Below are positions 1 to 8,734 of a DNA stretch of 64,000 bases, in pieces (within the stretch, counting starts at the first letter, position 1; every line of letters starts with the position of its first letter). This stretch comes from CALBPI01 sp038529355. GTDB lineage: Bacteria; Pseudomonadota; Gammaproteobacteria; Steroidobacterales; Woeseiaceae. The position numbers and the translations under genes are program-made. The notes beneath the pieces are model-generated. The model searched no databases. It saw only the letters and a list, made by a program, of their open reading frames with translations, and was not told the DNA's origin. The stretch lies in contig JBCBDU010000002.1 in assembly GCA_038529355.1 (NCBI GenBank), positions 89,543-153,542 on the forward strand, in the 5' to 3' direction.

Positions 1-867
1 CCGCTCGTGAGACAAACCTCGCGCGTGCTGTCTGTCGATGGTCGCAACGTGCGTCTGGCCGATCCGCTGCTCCACAATGCTGATACAGCCGTACCGGCAC
101 AGGTTGCTGCGTGGGACGGTTTACAACAGGTTGGCGTTGAAGACCTGCATCTGGACTTTCCGGACTCGCCGTACTTCGGACACCACATGGAGCGCGGCTA
201 CAACGGCATCTACTTTACAACGACGTTCGATGGCTGGGCGCGCAACATTCGTATGACGAACGCCGACAGCGGCATCCTGAGCTATGCCAGCGCCAATCTG
301 ACGTATCGCGACATCATTTCCGATGGCACACGACGCGCGCACTACGCCGTACACATGGGTAATGTGCATAACGTGCTGGCGCAAAATGTCACGGTAATGA
401 ATCCGGTGTTGCACTCGCTGACGTTCAACACGCAATCGACGAAGTGCGTGTACACCAACGCTGAAGTGTTTGTATCGCCAACACTGGACCAACACGCCGG
501 CGCGAATCATCAGAACCTGTACGACAACGTCACGCTGCACAAGCACGCCGAAGCAACAAAGGACGGGCCAGTGACACCGGTATTCAATGGCAGTGGCGCC
601 GGTTACTGGCAACCAGGTCATGGCGGATTCAACACGACGTGGAATTTGCGTGTGCTGATCACCGGTGGTGCACACCCGGACGAAACGGTCACTGTTCAGG
701 GGCTTGATGAAGGACCGATGGGGCGCATCATCGGGCTGCATGGCAATCGCAAATTCACGCTCGATTACCGACCAAAGCCGTACGTTGAAATGCTCAATAC
801 AGCGCTTGTCAGCGTACCGTCACTATACGACTACCAGCGCCAGCAACGACTACTCAGTGCAGATTAG
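1..867 (+). CDS. Right-handed beta-helix (pectate-lyase-like) protein, 3' part
   Basis: The frame is already open at base 1, so this is the C-terminal part of a gene starting upstream of the window; the first GTG inside (base 7) is probably not the start. The 288 visible residues read as short turns with recurrent Asn and small residues (NLTYRDI, NVHNVLAQNVTVMN, NAEVFVSP), typical of a parallel beta-helix such as polysaccharide lyases or polygalacturonases. Repeated aromatic and His positions (FTTTFDGWARNI, GAGYWQPGHGGFNTTW) would suit a polysaccharide-processing enzyme, but no catalytic set can be named. The stop codon TAG (865-867) overlaps the convergent stop of the next gene. A carbohydrate-active secreted protein is an inference; family assignment is only at fold level. 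Confidence 0.65.
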   Translation, partial: PLVRQTSRVLSVDGRNVRLADPLLHNADTAVPAQVAAWDGLQQVGVEDLHLDFPDSPYFGHHMERGYNGIYFTTTFDGWARNIRMTNADSGILSYASANLTYRDIISDGTRRAHYAVHMGNVHNVLAQNVTVMNPVLHSLTFNTQSTKCVYTNAEVFVSPTLDQHAGANHQNLYDNVTLHKHAEATKDGPVTPVFNGSGAGYWQPGHGGFNTTWNLRVLITGGAHPDETVTVQGLDEGPMGRIIGLHGNRKFTLDYRPKPYVEMLNTALVSVPSLYDYQRQQRLLSAD

Positions 868-3026
868 TTATCATCTTGCAGGCCAGCAAGGCGCTGCTGA
901 GCATCTTGCGCCAATGCGCTGCCCTGCGGCCGCAGTTGGTTGAATCTTGCATAACTGTCCTGCGCTGCAGAGCGCATGTTAAGCGCTTGCTGCACGCGTC
1001 CTGACCAATAGGGCAGTTGCGCCAGCAATCGATAGGTTGGCATATCATCAAGGAAAACCGCCGACGCCTCGCCGCGGCGCGTTGCGAGCGCGGTCAATTC
1101 ATCCAAAGCCTGCGGATCGTTGCCCGCGCGCAAGTAAGCCTGCGCAAGCTGGAAACGAATTAACCACGAATCGGCTACTGCAACAGCATCGCGCATAGCG
1201 AGTATCGCGCGCGTTGATTCACCTTCGTGCTCGAGGATCATGCCGAGTAGCAGCTGTCCGTTTGCACGGCTAAGCGCATCTAGCTTAGCGGTCAACGCAT
1301 TGGCAATCACGCGGGCTGTCTCCAGATCATCGGCGGCTACGCTAACGATTGCCGCTGTTACCTGCACGCCGAGTCCGTTGCTCAATTGTGCCGCCTGGCC
1401 GGCAGCAGACTTCGCGGACGCAAACTCGTGGGATTCCGCATAAGATTGCGCGAGCGCTACATATTTTAGCGCCGCCATCTCGTGATCGCCGCTGGCAGTG
1501 TCAATGTCGATACCTGCCAATAGTTGCGCCCGCGCCTCGTCAGTCAAACCCAGATACAAATCGATATCCGCAAGACCCAGCGTCGCTAGCGATGCCGCGC
1601 GATCAGTCTGAACTGCGGCCGCCATCCGCGCATAAACATCGCGTGCCTGATCATATGCATCGGCTTTCAGCGCTGATACCGCCAACTGCAGATAAGGCGC
1701 AAGCTGGCTCGGATCGTTTGCTATAGCCAGCTCTGCCTGCGCGTTGAGCGTCTCCCAATCACTGGCATAGCGCGCGTAACGCGCAAATTTCACACGCAGA
1801 TCCTCGCGAGCCGGAAACTGCTGCAGGATCGGCGCTGTTTGCTCGACCGCACGGCTAAACGCCAGTTGCCGGAATGATGCGGCGGCGTAGTGTTCACGAG
1901 CATCGAGATCGGCCGGGTAAGCCTCAACCAGCGTCGCATACGTTTGCGCCGCTTTGGCATCGTCGATCGATCCGACGCTGTAGTAGCGCGCGAAAAGCCG
2001 CAAGCGGTCGCGTTCGGTTATCGTCCCCGGCAGCGCTTGCGCGCGTGTCCAGTTTGCTGCTGCAGCTTCATCCTGTTTGAGCGCCCACTGCGTCAACGCC
2101 AGTCGTGCGAGCGCAAGACCGAATTGCGGATCCGCTTTGACCGCTTGGGCATAGTCGTCCGCCGCCAGCTGTAGCTCGGCGTTGCGCTCATGTCGCCGTG
2201 CAGACGCGTAAGCGTCAGCAGCGGCTACTGACGCCGCAACAAGACTCTGTGCAGACCCGTCAGAAGCCGCATCGCCCGGCGCTGCGCCAAGTTGCTTGCG
2301 CGCCTTCGCCGACAGATTGCCAACGGCTGTCAACAACGCGCTAGCGGCATCCACATCACTCGCCACGTCAAAAGATGCGCTGCGACCTGACACATCCTCG
2401 CCGACAACCGAAAGACGGTAGCCGTCGTCGTCGGGTTGTAGCGTTGCCGACAGCAACAGATCGAAATTCTCACGGGCGGTCGGGTTGCCCATCGGTAGGT
2501 CGCTTGCTGCGCTAGAATTATGATCCGCGCGCGCAATCACATCCACATGCGGTGCAACTTCAAAACCGGTAATCAAAGCTTCTTCGACCACGCCGTCAAG
2601 CCTTGCGTCACCCGTCGTGTTTGTGATCTGGGTCAGCAACGCAGTAATGGGCAACGGATCGACTTGAACCGCATTGCTTTTGCCCTTGAACACGTTTAGC
2701 GACAGCGACAACACCAGTGCCACGAGCAGCACGCCAATAATCACGAAGTCCGCCTTGCCGGCGCCCAGCGATTCAGCAGCAGCGCCGTCGGCGTCCGGCG
2801 GCGCGCTCGCCGGGGTCGTACTGACATCGAAAAACCATGCCAAGACCAACATGACCGGGAACCCGGCGATAGCAACAATAATGGCGCCGCGAATGAGCCA
2901 GTCCGGCGCACCGAACGATGGCAGCACGACACTGCCCGCTTCGATCAGAATCCAGCAAATGCCGACATACAGACCGGCTGTGCGAAACACTTCGCGGCGG
3001 CGCAGTTCTTTGATGAATCCTGTCAT
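864..3026 (-). CDS. Membrane-anchored TPR protein with N-terminal RRxVxR two-helix module
   Basis: About 720 residues from the ATG at 3026; the open frame continues to a TTG at 3056, but residues before MTGFIKELRRREVF look like leader noise. The N-terminus (LRRREVFRTAGLYVGICW, two hydrophobic helices ending LAWFFDV) is the module found at the start of many gammaproteobacterial TolB-like/TPR and class III cyclase proteins. A third transmembrane segment lies near residues 90-112. The following region resembles a periplasmic TolB-like domain, and residues 250-700 are Ala-rich helical TPR repeats. No cyclase, kinase or DNA-binding domain is present. It is a paralogue of the gene at 8735, with the giant secreted protein between them. 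The role is unknown; a protein-protein interaction scaffold in the envelope is the likeliest reading. Confidence 0.8.
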   Translation of the reverse strand: MTGFIKELRRREVFRTAGLYVGICWILIEAGSVVLPSFGAPDWLIRGAIIVAIAGFPVMLVLAWFFDVSTTPASAPPDADGAAAESLGAGKADFVIIGVLLVALVLSLSLNVFKGKSNAVQVDPLPITALLTQITNTTGDARLDGVVEEALITGFEVAPHVDVIARADHNSSAASDLPMGNPTARENFDLLLSATLQPDDDGYRLSVVGEDVSGRSASFDVASDVDAASALLTAVGNLSAKARKQLGAAPGDAASDGSAQSLVAASVAAADAYASARRHERNAELQLAADDYAQAVKADPQFGLALARLALTQWALKQDEAAAANWTRAQALPGTITERDRLRLFARYYSVGSIDDAKAAQTYATLVEAYPADLDAREHYAAASFRQLAFSRAVEQTAPILQQFPAREDLRVKFARYARYASDWETLNAQAELAIANDPSQLAPYLQLAVSALKADAYDQARDVYARMAAAVQTDRAASLATLGLADIDLYLGLTDEARAQLLAGIDIDTASGDHEMAALKYVALAQSYAESHEFASAKSAAGQAAQLSNGLGVQVTAAIVSVAADDLETARVIANALTAKLDALSRANGQLLLGMILEHEGESTRAILAMRDAVAVADSWLIRFQLAQAYLRAGNDPQALDELTALATRRGEASAVFLDDMPTYRLLAQLPYWSGRVQQALNMRSAAQDSYARFNQLRPQGSALAQDAQQRLAGLQDDN

Positions 3027-3143
3027 TGTTCGCGCGAGCGCCTCGACGTGATGCAAGTCGCTGGGAGTCTAGCACCTCGGCACCGCAGTCGCTGCGGCGC
3101 GATACGTAAGCTAACGCCGACGCCAGCAAAATGAGGTAACGAC

Positions 3144-3178
3144 GTGAAACGCGCGACTAGCGCGGTCGCGCGTTTCAC
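3144..3178. terminator. Perfect 14-bp inverted repeat downstream of the giant gene
   Basis: Arms 3144-3157 (GTGAAACGCGCGAC) and 3165-3178 are exact reverse complements around a 7-base loop. The hairpin begins 15 bases past the stop codon of the minus-strand gene that ends at 3193. There is no clear T-run on either side, so it may act as an mRNA 3'-end stabilizer or a U-tract-poor terminator rather than a classical intrinsic terminator. Confidence 0.55.
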
Positions 3179-3192
3179 TGATACGAGCCTAC

Positions 3193-6100
3193 TTAGCGGA
3201 TGGTAATGTCATGCAAGACATAGGCATTCAGGACACCGCGCCCAGACCCAATAGTCGAACCTGGCCCACCCGTGAACACGACATCAACGGATGTGCCGGT
3301 GGCCGTGAAATCAATCGACAGATTGATCGCATCCGGCTGCCAGTTGTCGAGCAACCACGTCTCGCCCTCAACCGTCACTTCGACGTTGTTCCCAGTTTCG
3401 TTGAGATCGTTCGAGAACAGCAATTGCAGGCGGTAATCATCACCCGGTGTCAGCCCGCCGATATTAAAGCTTGTATCAACAGGTCCACGACCAAAATTGA
3501 CAAAGATCAGGTCGTCAAGAAGCTCGTCCAATGCCGGTGAAATACTATCGAACGCGAAGCCATCCGCGCCTGGCGTACCGTTGACCCATTCGCCGGGAGG
3601 TTGACCTGACTGATCGACACCAAACGTGATGCCGTTCACCGTTGTAGCAGCAGGCGACCCACCCAGATCGTTGGCAACAAGTAGCGAACCGAAATTCGTA
3701 ATGTCGGTCTCGCTCTGAATCACAATTTCTCGGAATGGCGATGGTGGTTCTTTGCCGGCAGCACCCGCATCAAAAATCGACTGGATCTGTGCCTGGGTGA
3801 GCGCCAGATCAAAGACATCCACCTCATCGATCGACGCATTCGCGAACTGTTCAGCCGTAGCCGTGGTATTGACGAAATTCTCGTTGTACGCACCCACGTA
3901 GAGCTCGGTCAGCAGGTTCGTTGGCGGACCAGTAGTGATGCTGTCAACCAACGCGCCGTCTACATAGACTTGTACCAGAGTATTGGCGCCGGAAGGCTGC
4001 CAGGTCATCGCCAGGTGATGCCATTGGCCAATATTCAAAGGCACGCCAGTATTCTGGACGGTGACGCCGCCGAACTCCCAAAGCAATGTGCCACCACCGC
4101 GAACAAACAACGTCGGTGCACGCCGCAAGTTAGGACCAACCGACCCGATGAAGACATCCGAGCCTGACGTAACCGGTCCGTTGCGGCGTACCCACATATC
4201 GACCGTACCTTCAGAAACGGCACCTTCGAACCTCGGCAGTGGTCGACCGACATCCATGTAGTCATCAACACCATCAAACTGGAACGCTTGATTCACGAGT
4301 CCGGCACCGAACGTTGTGCCACCGAACAATACGCCATCGTTCATACCGACGATATCGCTGGCATCACCCTCACCAGGCCACCAGTTAACCAGATTCGGCA
4401 GCACTGCAGGCGCTGACCGCACGATCGGCGTTACCGTCACATAGAACGCACCGCTGTTGTCATTGTAGCCATTGTCGTTAATCGCCAATTCGAGATCACC
4501 TGTGGTGGCCGCCGTCAGGATCGTCGGACCTGCGCCGACAAATTGCCACGGACCGCTGCCGATGCGTCCAACCAGACTGGCTGGCGGTGCGGTCGGCAAC
4601 AGGCAAGTTGCGTTGCAAGGCGAGCTACTGCCATCCGGCGATGTCGGCTGGAAGCCCGGGGACGGCCCGATCTGTACGAAACCGGTAGCAGTGATAGAGA
4701 CTTGCTCGCCGGCAGCCAACAAACCGGCATTCAGCGGCGCGGTGCCGCCACCGCCAATCACCGTGCCACCCGCAGTGGCAGGAACGATATTCGCTGGCGG
4801 ACCAAACTCGTCGGCCGGAGGCTGGCTGGCCGGGTTCGTGTTCAGCGGTTGCGAGCTGACCAGCCCACCCAGATCGTCGACAACGAAGGTCGCCACCGGG
4901 TCGACTGGTACGTCCGAGTTCACATCGGGTATCACGCGGAAGGTCACCAACACTTCCTCACCAGGTTCGAGATAGAATGTACCATCCACGGCATTACTGG
5001 TCGGTGTGCCTTGGCTGAAGATCAGCTGCTGCTGTGCCTGTGTTGTCAGCGTGCAACCTTGTGCAACCGGAGTTTCATTGAGTCGATAAACGACCAGCTC
5101 GTAGTCCAGACCTTCCATCTGTGGCGCCGCAAGATTGAGATCGTAGGCGGTCGTCGCATTACCGCCATTGGTGACGGTAAAGGTGACATCAACCTGGCGC
5201 GGCGCCGGCGCACTATTCAGGATCGCCGGGTTCAGCACCGCCGGATTCAGAATTGCCGGATTGAAGATCGCCGGATTGAGAACTGCCGGATTGAGAATTG
5301 CGGGGTTCAGAACGGCCGGGTTCATGATCGCCGGATTCAAAATGGCCGGGTTCAGCACGGCAGGGTTAAAGATCGCTGGGTTAAAGACAGCCGGGTTCAA
5401 AATGGCCGGATTCAGAATCGCCGGATTCATGATCGCCGGATTCAATACGGCCGGGTTCATCACTGCCGGATTGAACACAGCCGGGTTCAGAATCGCGGGA
5501 TTGAAAATCGCCGGGTTCATGATGGCCGGATTGAAAATGGCTGGATTTAGAATCGCCGGGTTGAAGATCGCCGGATTGAAGATGGCCGGATTCAGCACAC
5601 ACTTGGCTGGATCGTCGGTACAGGTCATGAACTCAGCCGCATCCACCGATGCATTAAGGATAGCTGGGTTCAAGATAGCCGGATTCAAAATGGCCGGGTT
5701 GTGCGTTTCGGTCGTCAGTAACGACGTTTGCAGCGGACCAGGTGCGCCCGCATCACTGTTCAGCAACACCGAACCTGCCAGCGTGCCGCCAATCTCTGCG
5801 ACCGAGACGGGAATCGCCTCACTTGCCGGCACACCAGTGGCGCTCGCGAACACCGTTGCCACGGCGCTTGAGAACGGCGGAATCTGAACGTCTGTTTGCG
5901 TCGTCAGCGTATCGGGTGCAAACGATGCTTCAACACCGGCCGGGATTGCCGGCAGCGACAAACGGAACGCACGCTCCTGCCCGGTAGTGTTCTGCACATA
6001 AACAACGAAGCCGCGCTCGAGCGGTGCGCCGGTGTTGTCGAGCCCCAGCGGCCGGTTGTTGCCCGGCGCTGCGACGATCACACCATTGCTGATCGATGCG

Positions 6101-8403
6101 CTGTAAACATTCTGATTACGCGTACCGGTGTACAAAGCACCAGCCTGAAACTCGGGCAGCGCATCCGGGAACGTAATGTCAGTACAACTTGGAATCACGA
6201 TATTCGGATCAAACAGGCTTTGCTGCGCCTCGAGAATCGGCGCCACATATTTCGACCAATCACCATCCGGTGGCGGCACAACATCGCGGTTGTCAGACCA
6301 CACGGCCTGCCACACCTGCACGTCGCCGGCATTGCTGGCGAAACGCCACACACCGTTGTCGTTGATCAGGTTAGGGGCTGCGATGTCGACGTAGTCACCG
6401 ATAAACGGTGTTGTGCCATCGGCAAACATCGGGAAGTTCGGCACCATGTACTCGACCTGCAGCGTTTCGCCGCTGGCACCGTCGGCCGTTGCGACAAACG
6501 CATAGCGCGATGCCGAGTCGGACGGATTCACCGGCTCATTGCTGCTGCCCACCAAACTGTAGTCGGTAAACTGCGGCGCCGCCGCTGGCAGTGCTGTTGC
6601 AACACGCACGTCGACCGTGTGCCGCAGTCGATCCTCTTCGGGCAGATCAATCACAAAGCCTTCAAAGATGTTCGACACATCCTGGCGGAAATCGTAAAAC
6701 ACCAACGTCAGTTGCCCGCCTGCAAACAGCATCGATGGCTTGATCTGGTGACCCTGACGATTCGGCTCATCTACGGCGTAAGGCTCGCTCCAGCTCACGC
6801 CATCGATTGACGTCGACAACACGATGCGTGCATCGCCATCTGACACTTCACCGCGAATCGTTGCAAACCCGCGCGCAGCCCATGCGACGTACACACGACC
6901 GTCGGCATCGACTGCCACGGTCGGGTAAGCCGTCGTGCGAAACGAGTAGCGTGTGCTGCCCTGATCAAACGTCGTCGATTCATCGACCAACTGCGGTGCG
7001 CTGAAAGTTTCGCCAAAGTCGTCAGAACTAACAATCATGATCGCGTTGGTTTCGCCGGTCGTCGTTGCGCCACTGCCAGCATTAGAGTCCGTGCAGGTGC
7101 CGGAGCCCTGCTGAATTTTTAGAATGCTGCGGAAAATGCGTCGGCCTTCTTTTTTCGCATCGCCGGTTGGCCGTGAGCCAAGCGGATTTTCAACAAACCA
7201 AGCCTCTGCCTCTTCGATATGCCCAGTCAGGGTCTGCGCCCAGTTCCACGGATTGAAACCTGGCACGGCATCACCACCGCCTGTCAGCAGGTTGAGTTTG
7301 GCGGCAACCACCTGGATCGCTAACTTGATTGCCATATCGCCGCGATGTCGCGTACGCAACAATTCCTGACCTTGCGCAATTGTGTAAGTCTGACCAGCAA
7401 CAGTCACCGTCGACGTTGGCCAATCCCCGTTTATCCGCCAGGACTTCGCGCTCGCCGGACAGCCGGTTGGTGAAATACCCTGGAAACTCTCGACGGTATC
7501 GAAGCGGCGCCACACAACGTGCACCGCACCCGTCGATGGATGGATCGCGATGTTCGCACCCTGATTCAGCGTGTCGGGTTCGCTGATCGGCTGGATGTTC
7601 CAGGTGTTGCCGCAGTCTGTCGATGTCGCGAGCCGAATCTCGGACAACAAATCGTCGTCTTCGCCTTCGATTGCTGCATAACCTACGTAGACATTGCCAC
7701 AAGCGACCGTTTGCTCAACAGTCGAACCATTGCGCTGCGTAACGTCAAACATATCGGTCACCGAACCATTCGCCGAAGCGCGCGGGATGTCGACACCAAT
7801 CCATGACTTGTCGAGGAACACACTGCCATCGTTGTTGGCATCAATGATCGTCGTATCGAGATAGCGAATCGGGTCGCCGCCTTCGTCGTTGTTCAGGTCG
7901 ATAAAGCGCGATACGAAAATCGCGCTGCGCGACGGATCTGAGCGCTCAAAAACGATGCCCGAGTAATAGAACATGCCGTTGACGCCGGCACGCACGACAG
8001 GATCAGCGCCAGCGGCGTAACCACACAAGGCCGGTGGATTGGCGCTTTGGCAGGCAAGGTCTTGCGGATAGCCGGGGATCAGCGTTGATTGCCACGTTGC
8101 ACCGCCATTCGTCGACCAGAAATAGCTGAGCCACGAATCACCGGTCTCGCGCCCGCCCGGCAATCCCGGAACATCGACAGCGCGATAGTCATTGGCACCG
8201 GACAACAGGTGCAAACTGTTGCGACTCGAGAACGCCACCGACGGTTCGTTCTGCTGACGCAGGAACGGGTCGCCATTGGGGAACGCGTTACCCGAAACCA
8301 TATTGACGTTGGCTCCGATGGTCAGCGGTTGCTGCGCGTTGGCCAATCCGACCAGCGCAACGGTCGCGAACAAGAAGACGAAGAGACGTGAGAATTGCGA
8401 CAT
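3193..8403 (-). CDS. Giant secreted sialidase-like multidomain protein with NPAI repeats
   Basis: A protein of 1736 residues with a clear signal peptide (MSQFSRLFVFLFATVALVGL, cleavage after ANA). Residues about 30-640 form a sialidase/BNR-type propeller: Asp-box-like motifs STNGGATW, STDCGNTW, SSDDFGETF and STSIDGVSW recur. The Arg triad of true sialidases could not be assigned, so activity is uncertain. Ig-like stretches flank two arrays of the pentapeptide NPA[IV][LFM] (residues 902-916 and 938-1062). Residues about 1215-1323 resemble the galactose-binding PA-IL lectin of Pseudomonas, including a calcium-site-like INDNGYNDNSGAF. Residues about 1336-1545 are a LamG/concanavalin-like domain (FDGVDDYMDV, GQWHHLAMTW, IDEVDVFDLAL). 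The last ~180 residues are a beta-rich, malectin-like module. A GAGGG-type ribosome site sits 7 bases before ATG 8403. The whole suggests an extracellular glycan-binding protein. Confidence 0.85.
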   Translation of the reverse strand: MSQFSRLFVFLFATVALVGLANAQQPLTIGANVNMVSGNAFPNGDPFLRQQNEPSVAFSSRNSLHLLSGANDYRAVDVPGLPGGRETGDSWLSYFWSTNGGATWQSTLIPGYPQDLACQSANPPALCGYAAGADPVVRAGVNGMFYYSGIVFERSDPSRSAIFVSRFIDLNNDEGGDPIRYLDTTIIDANNDGSVFLDKSWIGVDIPRASANGSVTDMFDVTQRNGSTVEQTVACGNVYVGYAAIEGEDDDLLSEIRLATSTDCGNTWNIQPISEPDTLNQGANIAIHPSTGAVHVVWRRFDTVESFQGISPTGCPASAKSWRINGDWPTSTVTVAGQTYTIAQGQELLRTRHRGDMAIKLAIQVVAAKLNLLTGGGDAVPGFNPWNWAQTLTGHIEEAEAWFVENPLGSRPTGDAKKEGRRIFRSILKIQQGSGTCTDSNAGSGATTTGETNAIMIVSSDDFGETFSAPQLVDESTTFDQGSTRYSFRTTAYPTVAVDADGRVYVAWAARGFATIRGEVSDGDARIVLSTSIDGVSWSEPYAVDEPNRQGHQIKPSMLFAGGQLTLVFYDFRQDVSNIFEGFVIDLPEEDRLRHTVDVRVATALPAAAPQFTDYSLVGSSNEPVNPSDSASRYAFVATADGASGETLQVEYMVPNFPMFADGTTPFIGDYVDIAAPNLINDNGVWRFASNAGDVQVWQAVWSDNRDVVPPPDGDWSKYVAPILEAQQSLFDPNIVIPSCTDITFPDALPEFQAGALYTGTRNQNVYSASISNGVIVAAPGNNRPLGLDNTGAPLERGFVVYVQNTTGQERAFRLSLPAIPAGVEASFAPDTLTTQTDVQIPPFSSAVATVFASATGVPASEAIPVSVAEIGGTLAGSVLLNSDAGAPGPLQTSLLTTETHNPAILNPAILNPAILNASVDAAEFMTCTDDPAKCVLNPAIFNPAIFNPAILNPAIFNPAIMNPAIFNPAILNPAVFNPAVMNPAVLNPAIMNPAILNPAILNPAVFNPAIFNPAVLNPAILNPAIMNPAVLNPAILNPAVLNPAIFNPAILNPAVLNPAILNSAPAPRQVDVTFTVTNGGNATTAYDLNLAAPQMEGLDYELVVYRLNETPVAQGCTLTTQAQQQLIFSQGTPTSNAVDGTFYLEPGEEVLVTFRVIPDVNSDVPVDPVATFVVDDLGGLVSSQPLNTNPASQPPADEFGPPANIVPATAGGTVIGGGGTAPLNAGLLAAGEQVSITATGFVQIGPSPGFQPTSPDGSSSPCNATCLLPTAPPASLVGRIGSGPWQFVGAGPTILTAATTGDLELAINDNGYNDNSGAFYVTVTPIVRSAPAVLPNLVNWWPGEGDASDIVGMNDGVLFGGTTFGAGLVNQAFQFDGVDDYMDVGRPLPRFEGAVSEGTVDMWVRRNGPVTSGSDVFIGSVGPNLRRAPTLFVRGGGTLLWEFGGVTVQNTGVPLNIGQWHHLAMTWQPSGANTLVQVYVDGALVDSITTGPPTNLLTELYVGAYNENFVNTTATAEQFANASIDEVDVFDLALTQAQIQSIFDAGAAGKEPPSPFREIVIQSETDITNFGSLLVANDLGGSPAATTVNGITFGVDQSGQPPGEWVNGTPGADGFAFDSISPALDELLDDLIFVNFGRGPVDTSFNIGGLTPGDDYRLQLLFSNDLNETGNNVEVTVEGETWLLDNWQPDAINLSIDFTATGTSVDVVFTGGPGSTIGSGRGVLNAYVLHDITIR
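5218..5592 (-). repeat. 25-copy 15-bp coding tandem repeat (NPA[IV][LFM] array 2)
   Basis: Exactly 25 uninterrupted 15-bp units encode NPA followed by I or V and then L, F or M. Codons vary synonymously (AAC/AAT, GCG/GCA, ATC/ATT), while the Asn-Pro-Ala core is invariant. This indicates selection on the protein rather than recent slippage. The Asn-Pro-Ala register does not fit the classical A[DN]Lxx pentapeptide-repeat consensus. Confidence 0.95.
5656..5700 (-). repeat. 3-copy 15-bp coding repeat (NPAIL array 1)
   Basis: Three NPAIL units (residues 902-916 of the giant secreted protein). They are separated from the 25-copy array by about 20 residues that carry two Cys (MTCTDDPAKCVL), which could form a disulfide-closed loop between the arrays. 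Confidence 0.95.
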
Positions 8404-8734
8404 GAGTGTGCCCTCGAGAGGCTAATTATTAGTTGTTATTGTGCTTGCTGCTCTCGCGGATCCCACCCGCTGGTGGCATCTACACCGAGCTAACGATAGC
8501 GCGCACTTCATGTGTGGTCGCGATGCAACAAGTCGAAGGCAGTATGTCACAGGCAAAGGTCTCTGACGAAACAATTGCCGTTTTGGTCTATGCTGGTTGC
8601 GCTGGTTGCTTCCCGGCCGAACGCAACCTTGATTTGAACGTCATGTTCGCAAAGTACTGTTGGTCGCAGCGTCTTATGTCATGCCACAATAAGTCGCGCT
8701 TAAAATCGTTACTAAAAGCCCAAATATAAATTCG
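8404..8734. other. Intergenic region between divergent genes (331 bp)
   Basis: This region must hold the promoters for the giant secreted gene (minus) and the TPR protein gene (plus). A TATAAA lies at 8725-8730, only four bases before the ATG at 8735, and that gene has no visible Shine-Dalgarno sequence. A 98-codon GTG-started frame (8433-8729) has no coding character that I can support. No repeat or structured RNA was recognised. Confidence 0.5.

Noticed and set aside
5215..5705. Regular 15-bp repeats that could suggest a CRISPR array
   Set aside because: Units are contiguous without spacers and encode a perfect NPA[IV][LFM] protein repeat within a long open frame.
4543..5887. Long plus-strand frames over the repeat region (335 and 239 codons)
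   Set aside because: They are shadows: the periodic 15-bp repeat keeps other frames open. The giant minus-strand gene has signal peptide, domains and a ribosome site.
8433..8729. A 98-codon plus-strand frame before the TPR gene
   Set aside because: GTG start without ribosome site, no domain or composition typical of protein, and it occupies a needed divergent promoter region.
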